This document shows, in pieces, positions 1 to 7,806 of a stretch of DNA of 17,168 nucleotides. Position 1 is the first letter of the stretch. Each line of letters starts with the position of its first letter. The DNA comes from Bremia lactucae. Its lineage: Eukaryota; Oomycota; Peronosporomycetes; Peronosporales; Peronosporaceae. The stretch spans positions 1,042,076-1,059,243 of the forward strand of contig NC_090620.1 of the NCBI RefSeq assembly GCF_004359215.1, written 5' to 3'. A program made the translations under genes and the position numbers. The notes beneath the pieces are model-generated. The model was not told where the DNA came from and did not search any database. It saw nothing but the letters and a program-made list of their open reading frames with translations.

Positions 1-452
1 TGTAACGGGGCACTACGACTTGTACTGCTTCAGTACAAGTCCACTTCGCACTGCTTCAGTTGCGAGTGGTGCCTTACGTTATTTCACGTACACTAGTACG
101 TGCAGATGAAGACTTCTCTTTAAGGTAACTAGCTTAAAGAGGGTTAAATGAAAACTGCATTAATGTAATTAAGTATTGCTTCTATCTATCTTGTAATACT
201 AACTCAATTATAAACTAATACTAAACATGCAATTGAATTCTTATCTTATCTTATCTGTCTCTCTCTTTTGTTTACATCTACAGCTGATTAGTCTGCGAAT
301 AAATAGATATAATGGTCAATATCTATTCATATATAAGAATTCTGAGCATTACTATTTGAAGTAATATCCTCCAGATATTATCTACCTTATAGATAATATA
401 TTAATTAACAACCTTTAAGTGTTAATTTCATGTAACGATACACCCCGTTACA
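1..452 (-). repeat. Solo LTR of a Ty3/Gypsy element (family A)
   Basis: The block begins TGTAACGGGG and ends CCCCGTTACA, a perfect 10-bp terminal inverted repeat with the TG...CA ends of LTRs. A second copy in the same orientation lies at 952-1393, with the same start, AT-rich middle and end. Strand is inferred from that copy, which abuts a minus-strand polypurine tract. No internal element sequence is recognisable on its right side, so it is most likely a solo LTR, or the edge of an element lying to the left. A strong hairpin (arms 17-27 and 31-41, loop 3) sits near the plus-strand start, the U5 end if the element is on the minus strand. Confidence 0.8.
17..41. repeat. Perfect 11-bp LTR hairpin, copy 1
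   Basis: The arms GACTTGTACTG and CAGTACAAGTC pair perfectly around a 3-nt CTT loop. The same hairpin is preserved in the second LTR at 969-993, also with 11-bp arms. A second, imperfect hairpin (CCACTT...GAGTGG) follows immediately in both copies. Its role is unknown; it could be an RNA structure or a site of template switching. Confidence 0.85.
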
Positions 453-951
453 CTGGTGCTAGAAACCAGATAGTTGACGGCACTGATTTTTTGCGATTTT
501 TAAGCCATCAAAGACGAGCCTCAAGCACTTTAATGTCTTAAATGAGCAGCTATTGCCGAAAAGCGCTGCGTTGCCAACAAAACTGAAGAAGATCTGTACG
601 CACGGTATTCCACTGGAGGATGGCTTCATTGGCTATTCCTTTGCTGCGTCGACGAAAAGCAAACGCATGGAGCCCACAATGACCATCCGCAGGTACTTTA
701 AGCACACTCTTTAGAAGATGACGCTCAGAAAGGTTCGTTGCTATTTGTTGTGCCGGACAAGTGCGCTTTTCATGATTTCTTAAGCAGACCGCATTCACCG
801 CAACGGCGATTTTTCTACTACTCAAAAGCTAATGTATCACGCTTTGTAGAACTTTTAGTTTGCTTTTGACACCAGGAGATCGTCATTTCGGCATCACTGA
901 TAGGGGTTGGAAAGCCTGCACTCAAATTCGTGACTAGGCACATACATATTC
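453..951. other. Spacer between two LTRs, unidentified
   Basis: About 500 bases separate two LTRs of one family. I see no LTR, pol motif, tRNA or tandem repeat here. The only coding-like trace is the 75-codon frame at 487-711. The spacer may be the host or older repeat DNA into which the elements inserted. Confidence 0.5.
487..711 (+). pseudogene. Unidentified coding remnant, no start codon
   Basis: A 75-codon open frame runs from just after a TGA (484-486) to a TAG (712-714). It has no ATG near its start and a fairly natural composition, with blocks such as LNEQLLPKSAALPTKLKK and HGIPLEDGFIGYSFAA. I do not recognise a family. A mixed-frame continuation to about 930 would fit a decayed longer gene. 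It could equally be a chance frame, since 75 codons is not long for this base composition. Confidence 0.25.
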
Positions 952-1393
952 CGTAGCGGGGCACTACTGACTTGTACTGCTTCAGTACAAGTCCACTTCG
1001 CACTGCCTCAGTGCGAGTGGTGCCTCACGTCATCACTTCACGTACACTAGTACGTCCAGAGGAAGACTCTCATTAAAAGACTTGCTTTAAAGAGGGTTAA
1101 AAATAACTAAATTTCAAAATAATTAAGTTCTTCTGTTCTACCTACTTAGTACTAACTTAATTATAAACTAATACAAAACATGTAATTAGTCTTGTCTGTC
1201 TTTCTCTTTGCGAGTGTCCAGCGCTGACTGGACCGCTGAGAGAGTAGATATAATGGTCTATATCGACCAATGGATAAGCTTTTAGAATATTACCGTGTGA
1301 ATTAATATTCTCCAAATATTCTCTACCATTTAGATAATATAGTCCTTAACAACCTTTAAGTGGTAATTTCATGCAGCGATACACCCCGTTACA
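952..1393 (-). repeat. 3' LTR of element A
   Basis: The block starts CGTAGCGGGG (a decayed TGTAACGGGG) and ends CCCCGTTACA. Its layout and sequence match the LTR at 1-452, including the 11-bp hairpin at 969-993. Immediately to its right the minus strand carries a purine run, so read on the minus strand this is the 3' LTR of the degenerate pol that extends rightwards. The copies differ by point changes and small indels (442 against 452 bp), so they are not very recent. Confidence 0.82.
969..993. repeat. Perfect 11-bp LTR hairpin, copy 2
   Basis: The arms GACTTGTACTG and CAGTACAAGTC surround the loop CTT, as in the LTR at position 17. A second stem (CGCACTG/CAGTGCG with flanking pairs) follows at about 994-1021, and here its inner part is more regular than in the first LTR. 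Confidence 0.85.
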
Positions 1394-1406
1394 TCACCCC
1401 TCCCTT
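1394..1406 (-). other. Polypurine tract of element A
   Basis: Read on the minus strand, AAGGGAGGGGTGA directly precedes the LTR start TGTAACGGGG. This is where the plus-strand primer of LTR retroelements sits, just upstream of the 3' LTR. It fixes element A on the minus strand. The plus strand right of the LTR shows no TGG-type tRNA primer-binding site, which argues against this being a 5' LTR of a plus-strand element. Confidence 0.75.
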
Positions 1407-1452
1407 AAACAACAATCACTCTGACTGTCATTGAATAGAGTGGTCACTGTAA

Positions 1453-2600
1453 GACCACTTAATTAAGAACGATATTGATTGGTCAGAACCATCATCTTCA
1501 ATTCTATCGCTGCTTAACGAGTCCATGCGGTATGCGAATAGTGCGGCGCCTTCGGCTGCGGTACATGCAGCCGCAAGTGACCCATTATCGTCTCTTGTAG
1601 CAGACGTTTTGTCTGCCGTAGTATCATCTTCTCCCACAACACTAGATGTTGCGGGTGCACGTAGTAAGTCACCACGTGAGTGCAACCCCTCTTTGGAGGT
1701 CGACTATGAATGCGAGTCGGCCATTTCGCCTGACTCGGGGATAGCAGAACAGTCGCCTGGTCGTCGTCAGGCGACTGACTATGAGCCTTCGAATGAGGGG
1801 GCTCAATCGGATAGACGTGCTAATATCATTCGCTACAGCATGTTCGGTTCCGACAATGAGGATGATTCCTTATCGCCAGCACCGTCTCCCGTGCCGTCAC
1901 CCGCACATATTTCTGTGCGTGGTGATGACGATGGCGTAAGCCATCGTAATAAAAGTTCTTGTAGTCCCTGCTTCATTGGGTACCACTCAGGGGAACGTAG
2001 ACACTAAAATGTCTCGTCTTGCCCCTGAGAAGAAGCCGTGGGTTGTGCCCGAGCAGCTAATTAATAGCTTGTCTAAAGAGACTAATCCTCACAAGAAATA
2101 TCCTTTATTTATTGCGACAAAGCTACATGGCCTTGATCCCAGCGCGAAGAATTTTCGCGTTGAGGAATTTTTTTATCTCGAAGCTTTTTTAAGCATCGAT
2201 GGTATAGTGGCAACAATAAGCGAGATGAAGTCTCGCTTATGCAAGCTTGGATAGCGTTCATTCGCAATGTCAAAGACATTTTGGACGCGAAGCCTGGCTT
2301 GAAATACTTAAAGCGATTCGCGTTAAGTTTGAGAAGCAAACTCCAACCGGTGCAAGGTATTAATTGCATCGGTTGTAACGTGAGGCAGGACTTCCATGCC
2401 TCACGTGGGGTGACCCCAAGTAAAAGGAGTACTCCTTGTTGGAGTACGAACGGAAATATCACGCTCTTCGTGATGAGCTATAATCCGCTCATCGCGGTTT
2501 CGAGGATTTTCGGACCCGGCATGAGATTCTTCAGTTTCAACATGAGAATCTGGTTCGTGACTATAATGATCTTTTAGGGATTCTTATAAAGGGTGGATAG
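1453..2600 (+). pseudogene. Antisense ORF of element A, coiled-coil protein, degenerate
   Basis: This frame starts next to the 3' LTR and points towards pol, antisense to the element. It is open from 1453 to 2007 (an internal ATG is at 1525), then continues in other frames. The N-terminal part is Ala/Ser/Pro-rich and acidic. NPSLEVDYECESA and GSDNEDDSLSP match DPSLIVDYNESTP and GSDIEDSE in the antisense frame of element B, in the same order, so the two are homologous. The end, 2424-2598, encodes a coiled-coil-like stretch (EYERKYHALRDEL, then FRTRHEILQFQHENLVRDYN) broken by TAA at 2481. That end lies opposite the integrase tail. No CCHC knuckle is visible, so it is not an obvious gag. Function is unknown. 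An inverted gag remnant is the alternative. Confidence 0.6.
1750..1777. repeat. Perfect 10-bp hairpin inside the antisense ORF
   Basis: CAGTCGCCTG (1750-1759) pairs with CAGGCGACTG (1768-1777) across an 8-nt loop. It is one member of the dense hairpin set described in the findings. Another lies nearby at 1600-1616 (GCAGAC/GTCTGC). Confidence 0.85.
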
Positions 2601-3150
2601 ATCCGTCCTCGGAAGAGACCGGGTACTGATGGTACGGGCGGAGCCGACCAGCGTAAGTCGCAGGATGTGTTCGCATCCTACGTGACATATCTATTGTGTG
2701 CGCATTGCCTCTGCGATGCAAAACACGGAAAGGCCAATGAACTTGAGTAGTAGTTTACTGCTACTCACATTTGTGAGAACATTCTTAGGTAAATTTACCG
2801 TAGAGAGTAGCACTAGATCATTAATTTTAAATGAAAGAACATTTGCTCTTCCATGTTTGTACGCAGACAAACCCAGAATTGCATTGCTAACGCAGTGGAT
2901 TGTCAGAAACGCAGTGAACCGTTTCGGACGGTCCACTGCGTTAGCAATGCAATCCTGTACGAAATGGATTACTGATTCTCGAGCCAGCAGAAATATCTCT
3001 GCTAACTCAATTTTTTGTCTTTTTCTGTGCGCTTTGTGCGCACTGCCATGAGATTTTTCTCGTCTTTGATGTCGATAACTTCGATTGACATCAATCGCAT
3101 CGCTGGTAACTTCGAGGCGTGATGAGTATGAGCCAGGAATGGTTTCGCTC
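2600..3150 (-). pseudogene. Element A integrase C-terminal domain
   Basis: Read leftwards, a lysine/arginine-rich helix is followed by YKHGRANVLSFKINDLVLLS and KLLLKFIG, the SH3-like barrel of Gypsy integrases (family pattern F-vgD-VlLs ... KLlprFiGPF). After a frameshift near 2740 it continues as VLHRRGNAHTID and GRLRPYHQYPVSSEDG, the conserved distal block. I see no W-K-G-Y chromodomain downstream, unlike element B. A fold-back insertion (2878-2953) sits just before the barrel and keeps the frame open. Integrase inserts the cDNA into host DNA; this copy cannot be functional. Confidence 0.8.
2878..2953. repeat. 22-bp perfect inverted repeat, fold-back duplication
   Basis: Bases 2878-2899 are the exact reverse complement of 2932-2953, with 32 bases between. 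The repeat contains integrase coding sequence (IANAV) written once in each direction. It looks like a local template switch that copied a piece of the gene back in inverted form. Confidence 0.9.
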
Positions 3151-3860
3151 GTGCGAGTCCACTCCCCCTTAAACTAGAGAATTTCTCTATTTGGGTGGGT
3201 ATGTATGCGTTGTAGACGCATGTACCGAATTATTGATGGCGAATTCGACCATCGGTAAAAAAACTCGCTCCAAATCGATAAGATATGACATAACCTCGAA
3301 GTATCTCTTCCAGGACGCGATTAACGCGTTCCGTCGGACCATCTGTCTCTGGATGATCAGAAGTTGACATAGTCAGCCGCGCTCCGAGAGTTCTGAATAC
3401 GGATTGCCAAAACTCTGCCGTAAACCGTTGATCTTTAACCGATACTAGTTCACGGGTAAACCGTGGAGATTTAATATCGTGTTGATAAAGACACGGGCAC
3501 AGCCCGGAGGCGTGATCAACTCTGTACTATAACAAAATGTACCATCTTGCTGAATCTGTCTACAAAAGCAAGGATCCCATTGTTTTTGTGATCGTCTGCG
3601 GGAAACCTGAAGACGAAGTCCATAGATACGGACTGCCAACATTCTGCTGGAAGTGGTAGATGTCGGAGAGGTGCACGGGATGAGGGGCTTGGCTTCACCC
3701 GTTGACACACCTCGCAAGCACGAATGTACTTGCGCACAAACTGATACTGGCGCGGCCAGTAAAAGTCGCGACTTACTGTGAGATAAGTTTTCTCACGTCA
3801 CAGTGCCCACTTGTTGGTGCATCGTAACACTCATACATGATGCGCAAGCGCAAATCATTG
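3150..3860 (-). pseudogene. Element A integrase zinc finger and catalytic core
   Basis: In reading order: FVRKYIRACEVCQRVKPSPS (the CxxC half of the HHCC finger), then SVSMDFVFRFP with the first catalytic Asp, then FVDRFSKMVHF. After a frame change comes ELVSVKDQRFTAEFWQSVF, where the family motif S-D-R-D-P-R-F has become S-V-K-D-Q-R-F, so the second catalytic Asp is Val. The third acidic residue is retained in HPETDGPTERVNR, followed by LPMVEFAINNSVHAS. Several frameshifts separate these blocks. The fold and order are those of a Ty3/Gypsy DDE integrase; the gene is dead by lesion and by active-site loss. Confidence 0.88.
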
Positions 3861-4530
3861 TGAGTTGGGACGACGACACGTGAAGTGTCGCCGGCAACGG
3901 CTGTGTGCAGTAATCCGTTGCGTGTGTGTATTGATCGGGTGACGATCGATATAAAGCGTTATAATATTTGTTGGATGGATTCTTTGGATGATCCATTTGA
4001 CGCAGAAGATCTTCTTTATCTTCTGTGTATGCTTCCTTGATGCCATCAAACAAAGTTGATGACGGAACACTTGTAATGAGTTTCGCAGCAGTGAAATTAT
4101 TATCACTGTTGGAGTGCGCAGCCGGTTCGAAATCAGGTCGGCGTGATAAAGCATCAGCGACGACATTACGTCGTCCTGGTTCACAATCCACGGAGAAATT
4201 ATACTCCGCGAAGAAGGATAGCCACCTCGCCATTCTTTGCGAGAGGTGTGGGCTGTTTACGGCCGTGCGAAACGACGCACGTGACGTATATACAATTAAC
4301 GATCTATCTTTCAAGAGATAGACCATAAACTTAGTCAGTGCGTATTTCATGGGAATGAGTTCCTCGTCATGCACTGGATAGTTGCGTTTAGCTAGTTATA
4401 GCTGACACGATTGATAACAGACGACGTGCTCCGCACCGTCTGTCATATTGCATTAACGCTCAGCTAATTGCAAAATCGCTAGCGTCACAGGATACATGGA
4501 ATGGTATGTCTTGATCGGCAATCGCCGAAA
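3860..4530 (-). pseudogene. Element A RNase H and tether
   Basis: The minus strand encodes HDEELIPMKYALTKF (RNase H, second acidic residue), VYTSRASFRTAVNSPHLSQR, FFAEYNFSV and NVVADALSRRPDFEP (last catalytic Asp), then an acidic tether (PSSTLFDGIKEAYTEDKEDL, LYRSS) leading to the integrase finger. The third catalytic Asp, usually in a Y-T-D-H-A-S motif, is replaced: the sequence reads YTSRAS. The plus-strand copy at 10330 has the same change. RNase H removes the RNA template during reverse transcription. 3793-4374 is open; upstream the frame is broken around 4400-4480. Confidence 0.88.
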
Positions 4531-5880
4531 CGGGAGATTGCATCAAGCTTTGCTTGATATATTCAAAGGAACGCTGACAATCAGCGTTCCATAACCATTT
4601 CTCGTCTTTTTTCAAGAGACGCGAGAGATAAATTGTCATCTCAGCTAAATTTATGAGTACTTGTGCAAGTACGCCGCTAGTCCAAGGAACATTCCAAGCC
4701 CTTTCACATCGACTGGAACAGGCCAGTCGGTAATTGTCTTGATCTTTTCGGGGTCAGGGCACGCGCGGTGTTTTCCGACGATTCACTCAAGAAGTGGTAT
4801 TTCGCTTGCAGCCAATATACACTTCTTGAGATTTGCGTACAACTTATGCTTTCGGATAAGTGTAAGAACCTGACGAACGCGAGTTTTATGAACTTCTACA
4901 TTCGTCTTTCCGTCCATGGCTCGGCTATGGACGAATACATCGTCACAATAACTCGGTGCGAATTCTCGCACGTCTTAACAGATTCGTTACGCATCTGTTG
5001 AATGTTGCAGGGGCGTTACTAAGCCTCTGCGGCAATACTAGCCATTCCCAGAGCATCCCGCTGGGAGTGCTCACTGCTGTGTTCGGGAAAATCCATCCAT
5101 CAGGTCCATAGACGAAAAGATCGTACTCTTAGGCATACCATCTATGATTACGTCTTTTCTAGGTATCGGCGTTTGAGCCGGTACCGTTGCAGCATTCAGT
5201 TCATTGAAAGCGTGCACTATCCGCCACCCTCCTGTGGACTTTCGCACACGGAAGGTCGGAGAGCTTTGTGGGGAGGTTGACTCCCTTAAATGGCCGGCTT
5301 TTAATCGATCGATAAAGAATTTATCGAACGCAAGGACTAGGCAGTGACCACAGCTTCATGACACAGTACTTTGAGCTTGGTTTGAGCTCGATCTCATGTC
5401 GAGTGCCTTTATCCTTAGGCAACTCGCATAGAACTGATTAAGAAAATACATCCCTAAATACAACCAATCCTTACATAAATGCTTTGTATTAAGTGACTCC
5501 CAGGATTGAGTAGTTCATCTCTCAATCCGAGTCTTAATATCGAGGACACTGTCGTTCATCAAAGAGCTGCTGAAAACTCGATTGTTCTTTGCAAAAAATA
5601 CCGCTGACAGAATATCAGTTACGTATTAGTCCTCTGTGACGAGTGCGGAGATCTGTTTGATTTTACCACAATGCAGATCTCTCCAGAACCACTTGATGTT
5701 AAGGTTGGTAATTGAGTTATCTCTGAAGTTAAATTCGGAGGCGCATACAGATCAACAGAATACGCGCCTACTCTTGATTCGACATTAACCAAGACATTCA
5801 ATGTCTTGGTTTCTTCCTGGGATTTTATACACAGGCTGCCGAGGGATTAATCCCTCAGGATGCTGAAGTCTAGTCACTTC
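4380..5880 (-). repeat. Left arm of a large inverted duplication
   Basis: This block, read on the minus strand, is near-identical to 8734-10260 on the plus strand. The 62-residue frames at 4783-4971 (minus) and 9636-9824 (plus) are identical, as are the 77-codon frames opposite them. Outside that, only scattered substitutions and 1-bp indels are seen (for example at the RT hairpin near 5315 against 9277-9301). The arms share stops and frameshifts, so the copy was made after the element had decayed. Confidence 0.9.
4530..5560 (-). pseudogene. Element A reverse transcriptase and connection domain
   Basis: Read leftwards: an RT N-terminal part with GGWRIVHAFNELNAAT, TPIPRKDVIIDG, SSMDLMDGF (first catalytic Asp), then a short broken stretch, AVSTPSGMLWEWL, LSNAPATFNRCVTN, and SYCDDVFVHS with the catalytic YxDD box. 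Next come YANLKKCILAASEIPLLE followed by a stop, and the connection domain FLGLAAYLHKYSRNYAEMT with WLWNADCQRSFE. A frameshift separates LSNAPATF from the YCDD block. RT makes cDNA from the element RNA. Order and motifs are typical of Ty3/Gypsy. Frameshifts and stops show it is a pseudogene. Confidence 0.9.
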
Positions 5881-5955
5881 AGAACTATTTGAGGAAATTT
5901 TTCCTCAAGTACGTGGGGACTTAGTACCTCAGCGTCTTCCGACTGTGATTGGGCT
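5560..5955 (-). pseudogene. Element A PR-RT linker and RT N-terminus
   Basis: The minus strand of this stretch matches the plus-strand sequence at 7640-7806 and 8734-9090: blocks for VPTYL, a CCGAGGGATTAATCCCTCGG-like palindrome with one mismatch, ETETLNVLVN, SRVGA and LYAPP. In these elements the region joins protease to reverse transcriptase and is rich in small hairpins. At about 5955 the homology ends abruptly at the rearranged patch. Confidence 0.75.
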
Positions 5956-6008
5956 CGTGCTTTCGAGGTATGTCAACGGGTGAAGTCTAGCCCTTCATCC
6001 CGTGCACC
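5955..6008 (+). pseudogene. Microinverted 54-bp integrase zinc-finger block
   Basis: On the plus strand this block reads AFEVCQRVKSSPSSRAP, the integrase finger. The adjoining integrase sequence from 6009 on (AATGTACTTGCGCAC) is in minus orientation. In element A the same two pieces are collinear on the minus strand (3669-3735). The block is therefore inverted in place. Its ends carry the short inverted motif CGTGC/GCACC. It is either a real microinversion or an assembly join error. Confidence 0.75.
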
Positions 6009-6392
6009 AATGTACTTGCGCACGAACTGATACTGGCGGGGCCTGTGAGGTAAGTCTTCTCACGTCCACGATGTCCACTTGTTGGAGCATCGTGACACTC
6101 ATACATGATGCGCAAGCGCAAATCATTGTGAGTTGGGACGACGACACGTGAGGTGTCGCCGGTAACGGCTGTGTAATAAGCCGTTACGGGTTGTGTATCG
6201 ATTGGATGACGATCGATATAAAGCCGGTAAATCTTTAGAAGATTTATCGGATGGATTCATTAAATGATATATCAAACATAAAAGGTATTTATCTTCTTTG
6301 TAGGCTTTCTTTATGTCATCGACTAAGGTTGATGACGGAACACATGTGGCAAGTGTTGCAACAGTAAGATTATTTTCACTGTTGGAGTGCAC
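6009..6392 (-). pseudogene. Second tether and integrase finger fragment
   Basis: This minus-strand copy of the RNase H-integrase tether (SSTLVDDIKKAYKEDKYL, LPALYRSSSNRYTTRNGLL) continues into HxxxH-type finger sequence near 6050-6120. It parallels 3740-4110 with many substitutions, so it comes from a different copy of the same family, not from the recent inverted duplication. It ends at the microinversion (5955-6008). Confidence 0.8.
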
Positions 6393-6839
6393 TGCTGACT
6401 CGAATCGGGTCGGTGTGATAACGCATCAGCGACGACATAAGTCGTCCTGGTTTATATTCGACGGAGAAATTATACTTCGCGAAGAAGAATAGCCACCTCG
6501 GCATTCTTTGCAAAAGGCGTGGGCTGTTTACGGCCGTGCGTAATGACGCATGGATCACAGTCGGGTCCTCTAAGGTTGAAACTCTACTCGACATAGGATC
6601 ATCGTGTAGTCCCTGTTGGACAACCGGTAAAGTTCTTGAATGTCGCCCACTAGGCGTACATTCATTTCTCAATCCACTCGACTTATTCGAGTGGTGGGCC
6701 TTCGGCGCTGCCTGTGCATTCGCACAGCTACCGGCAGCTGACTCCACACTGGGGTTAGTAATCACACTGTGATCTTGTGCAATTGTAGGCGAAATCGCAA
6801 CAACGAGGCGGACCGCCAAAAAAACGGTCGGGGTCAGTA
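6376..6839 (-). pseudogene. In-frame PR-RT linker joined to RNase H, RT deleted
   Basis: A 147-codon open frame (6376-6819) begins with linker sequence (IAQDHSVITNPSVESAAG, HHSNKSSGLRNE, parallel to 7410-7630). At about 6550 it jumps to RNase H (HASLRTAVNSPRLLQRMPRW, FFAKYNFSVEYKPGRL). The whole RT and connection domain, over 1 kb in the other copies, is missing, yet the frame stays open across the junction. After GRL a small deletion shifts the frame. The junction falls where both partners resemble GATCCATGCG, suggesting microhomology. It is probably a deletion product; whether it was ever expressed is unknown. Confidence 0.75.
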
Positions 6840-7752
6840 GGGGCTTAACACCCTACTGATCCAGCAACCTAAAGAAAATTTGCAAATCTCTTGACAAAAG
6901 TTGCTCGAGACACACAATCATTATGTGTCTCTGCACATGGCGATGAGGTATCCCTCATCACCTTGAAGTTAAAAGTGACAAATGATTTGTCACTTAGAGC
7001 CCTAATGTACTGAGGGGCGTCGAATAGCTTTCATCGCCAGTCGCTAGAGGGTCGTAGGCTCAAATATGTTGAGCGCGACATCCCTCCAACGAGGATGACG
7101 GTGCGTCTAGCAACAGGCGCATCGATAACAATAATGAAACGCGTAGTGAAATTTCACTACACGTTAAAAGATTTACAGTATGATGATGATTTCATCATAC
7201 TGGATTGAATGAAAAATTTAATGTGATACTAGGTTTACCTTGGCTCAGAAAATACGAGCCAAGGATCAGCTGGCAGCATTGATCCGTAAAGATGCCTACC
7301 ACTTGTTCATCAGATGGCTATCTGATGAACGTCTTGGAGCGTCCACAAGCGTGTGGATGTACTACGAGTCAGTGCGATGGCCTCACTTGTGGCACGATCG
7401 TTAGTATAACTGCACAAGATAACAGTGTGATTACTAATTACACTGTGGAGTCAGCTGCCTGCGGCTGTGTTAATGCACAGGCAGTGCCGAAGGTCCACCA
7501 CTCGAAGAAGTCGAGTGGATTGAGACATGAACATACGCCTGGCAAGCGACATTCAAGGAGTATACCGGTTGCCCAAAAGGGACAACACGATGATTTTAGG
7601 TCGAGTAGAGAGTCGACCGTAGATGACCCGACTGTGATGGCCAATCACACTCGGAAGACGTTGAGGGAAGAGGTCCCCACGTACTTGAGGAGAAATCTCC
7701 TCAAATAGTTGAAGTTACTAGACTTCTAGATCCCGAGGGATTAATCCCTCGG
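6834..7752. repeat. Dense run of short perfect hairpins through PR and linker
   Basis: Thirteen inverted repeats were read by eye: 6834-6859 (9-bp arms), 6907-6931 (8), 6942-6959 (7), 6973-6995 (10), 7143-7160 (18-bp palindrome), 7176-7202 (11), 7238-7264 (9), 7305-7330 (11), 7422-7446 (7), 7498-7518 (8), 7599-7618 (6), 7685-7704 (9) and 7733-7752 (20-bp palindrome). Most loops are 2-9 nt. They do not overlap, and they lie inside coding sequence. Confidence 0.85.
6895..7285 (+). pseudogene. Aspartic protease (retropepsin) remnant
   Basis: The plus strand reads LITLKLKVTNDLSLRALM, then a broken active site, then GASNSFHRQSLE, YVERDIPPT, VRLATGAS, LKDLQYDDDFIILD and, after a frameshift near 7203, NVILGLPWLRKYEPRISW. 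This is the Gypsy protease: the D-[ST/C]-G-A motif should sit before GAS, and the ILG-PWL block is the conserved C-terminal signature. At the active site the sequence is TAC TGA GGG GCG: Tyr and a stop replace the catalytic Asp and its neighbour. The remnant begins almost at the strand-switch point near 6840, and no gag precedes it. Confidence 0.85.
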
Positions 7753-7806
7753 CAGCCTGTGGATAAATCCCAGGAAGAAACCGAGACATTAAATGTCTTG
7801 GTTAAT
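7286..7806 (+). pseudogene. PR-RT linker, plus-strand copy, cut by gap
   Basis: A long open frame (7292-7708) encodes a low-hydrophobicity linker with TSWSV- and CSSDGYLMNVLERP-like sequence after the protease, then SVITNYTVESAAC, HHSKKSSGLRHEHTP, DDPTVMANHTRKTL and VPTYLRRNLLK. After a stop it continues as DKSQEETETLNVLVN to the N run. It is homologous to 6565-6839 on the minus strand. The linker connects protease and RT in the polyprotein; I recognise no enzymatic motif in it. Confidence 0.75.

Noticed and set aside
1428..1685. Minus-strand frame opposite the antisense ORF of element A
   Set aside because: No family motif. The plus strand is the one with homology to element B.
2109..2462. 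117-codon minus-strand frame at the integrase end of element A
   Set aside because: It does not carry the chromodomain or tail motifs expected there and looks like a shadow of the plus-strand frame.
2600..2690. Shared plus-strand motif RKRPGTDGTGG / RKKPHTDGTGG in elements A and C
   Set aside because: It is the reverse complement of the conserved integrase block GRLRPYHQY, so it is no evidence for the antisense protein.
4768..5001. 77-codon plus-strand frame, identical to one at 9606-9839 on the minus strand
   Set aside because: Both lie opposite the RT YCDD block. They recur only because the locus is an inverted duplication.
6834..7752. CRISPR-like array or tandem repeat
   Set aside because: The hairpins differ in sequence from one another and lie inside retroelement coding sequence; there is no repeated unit.
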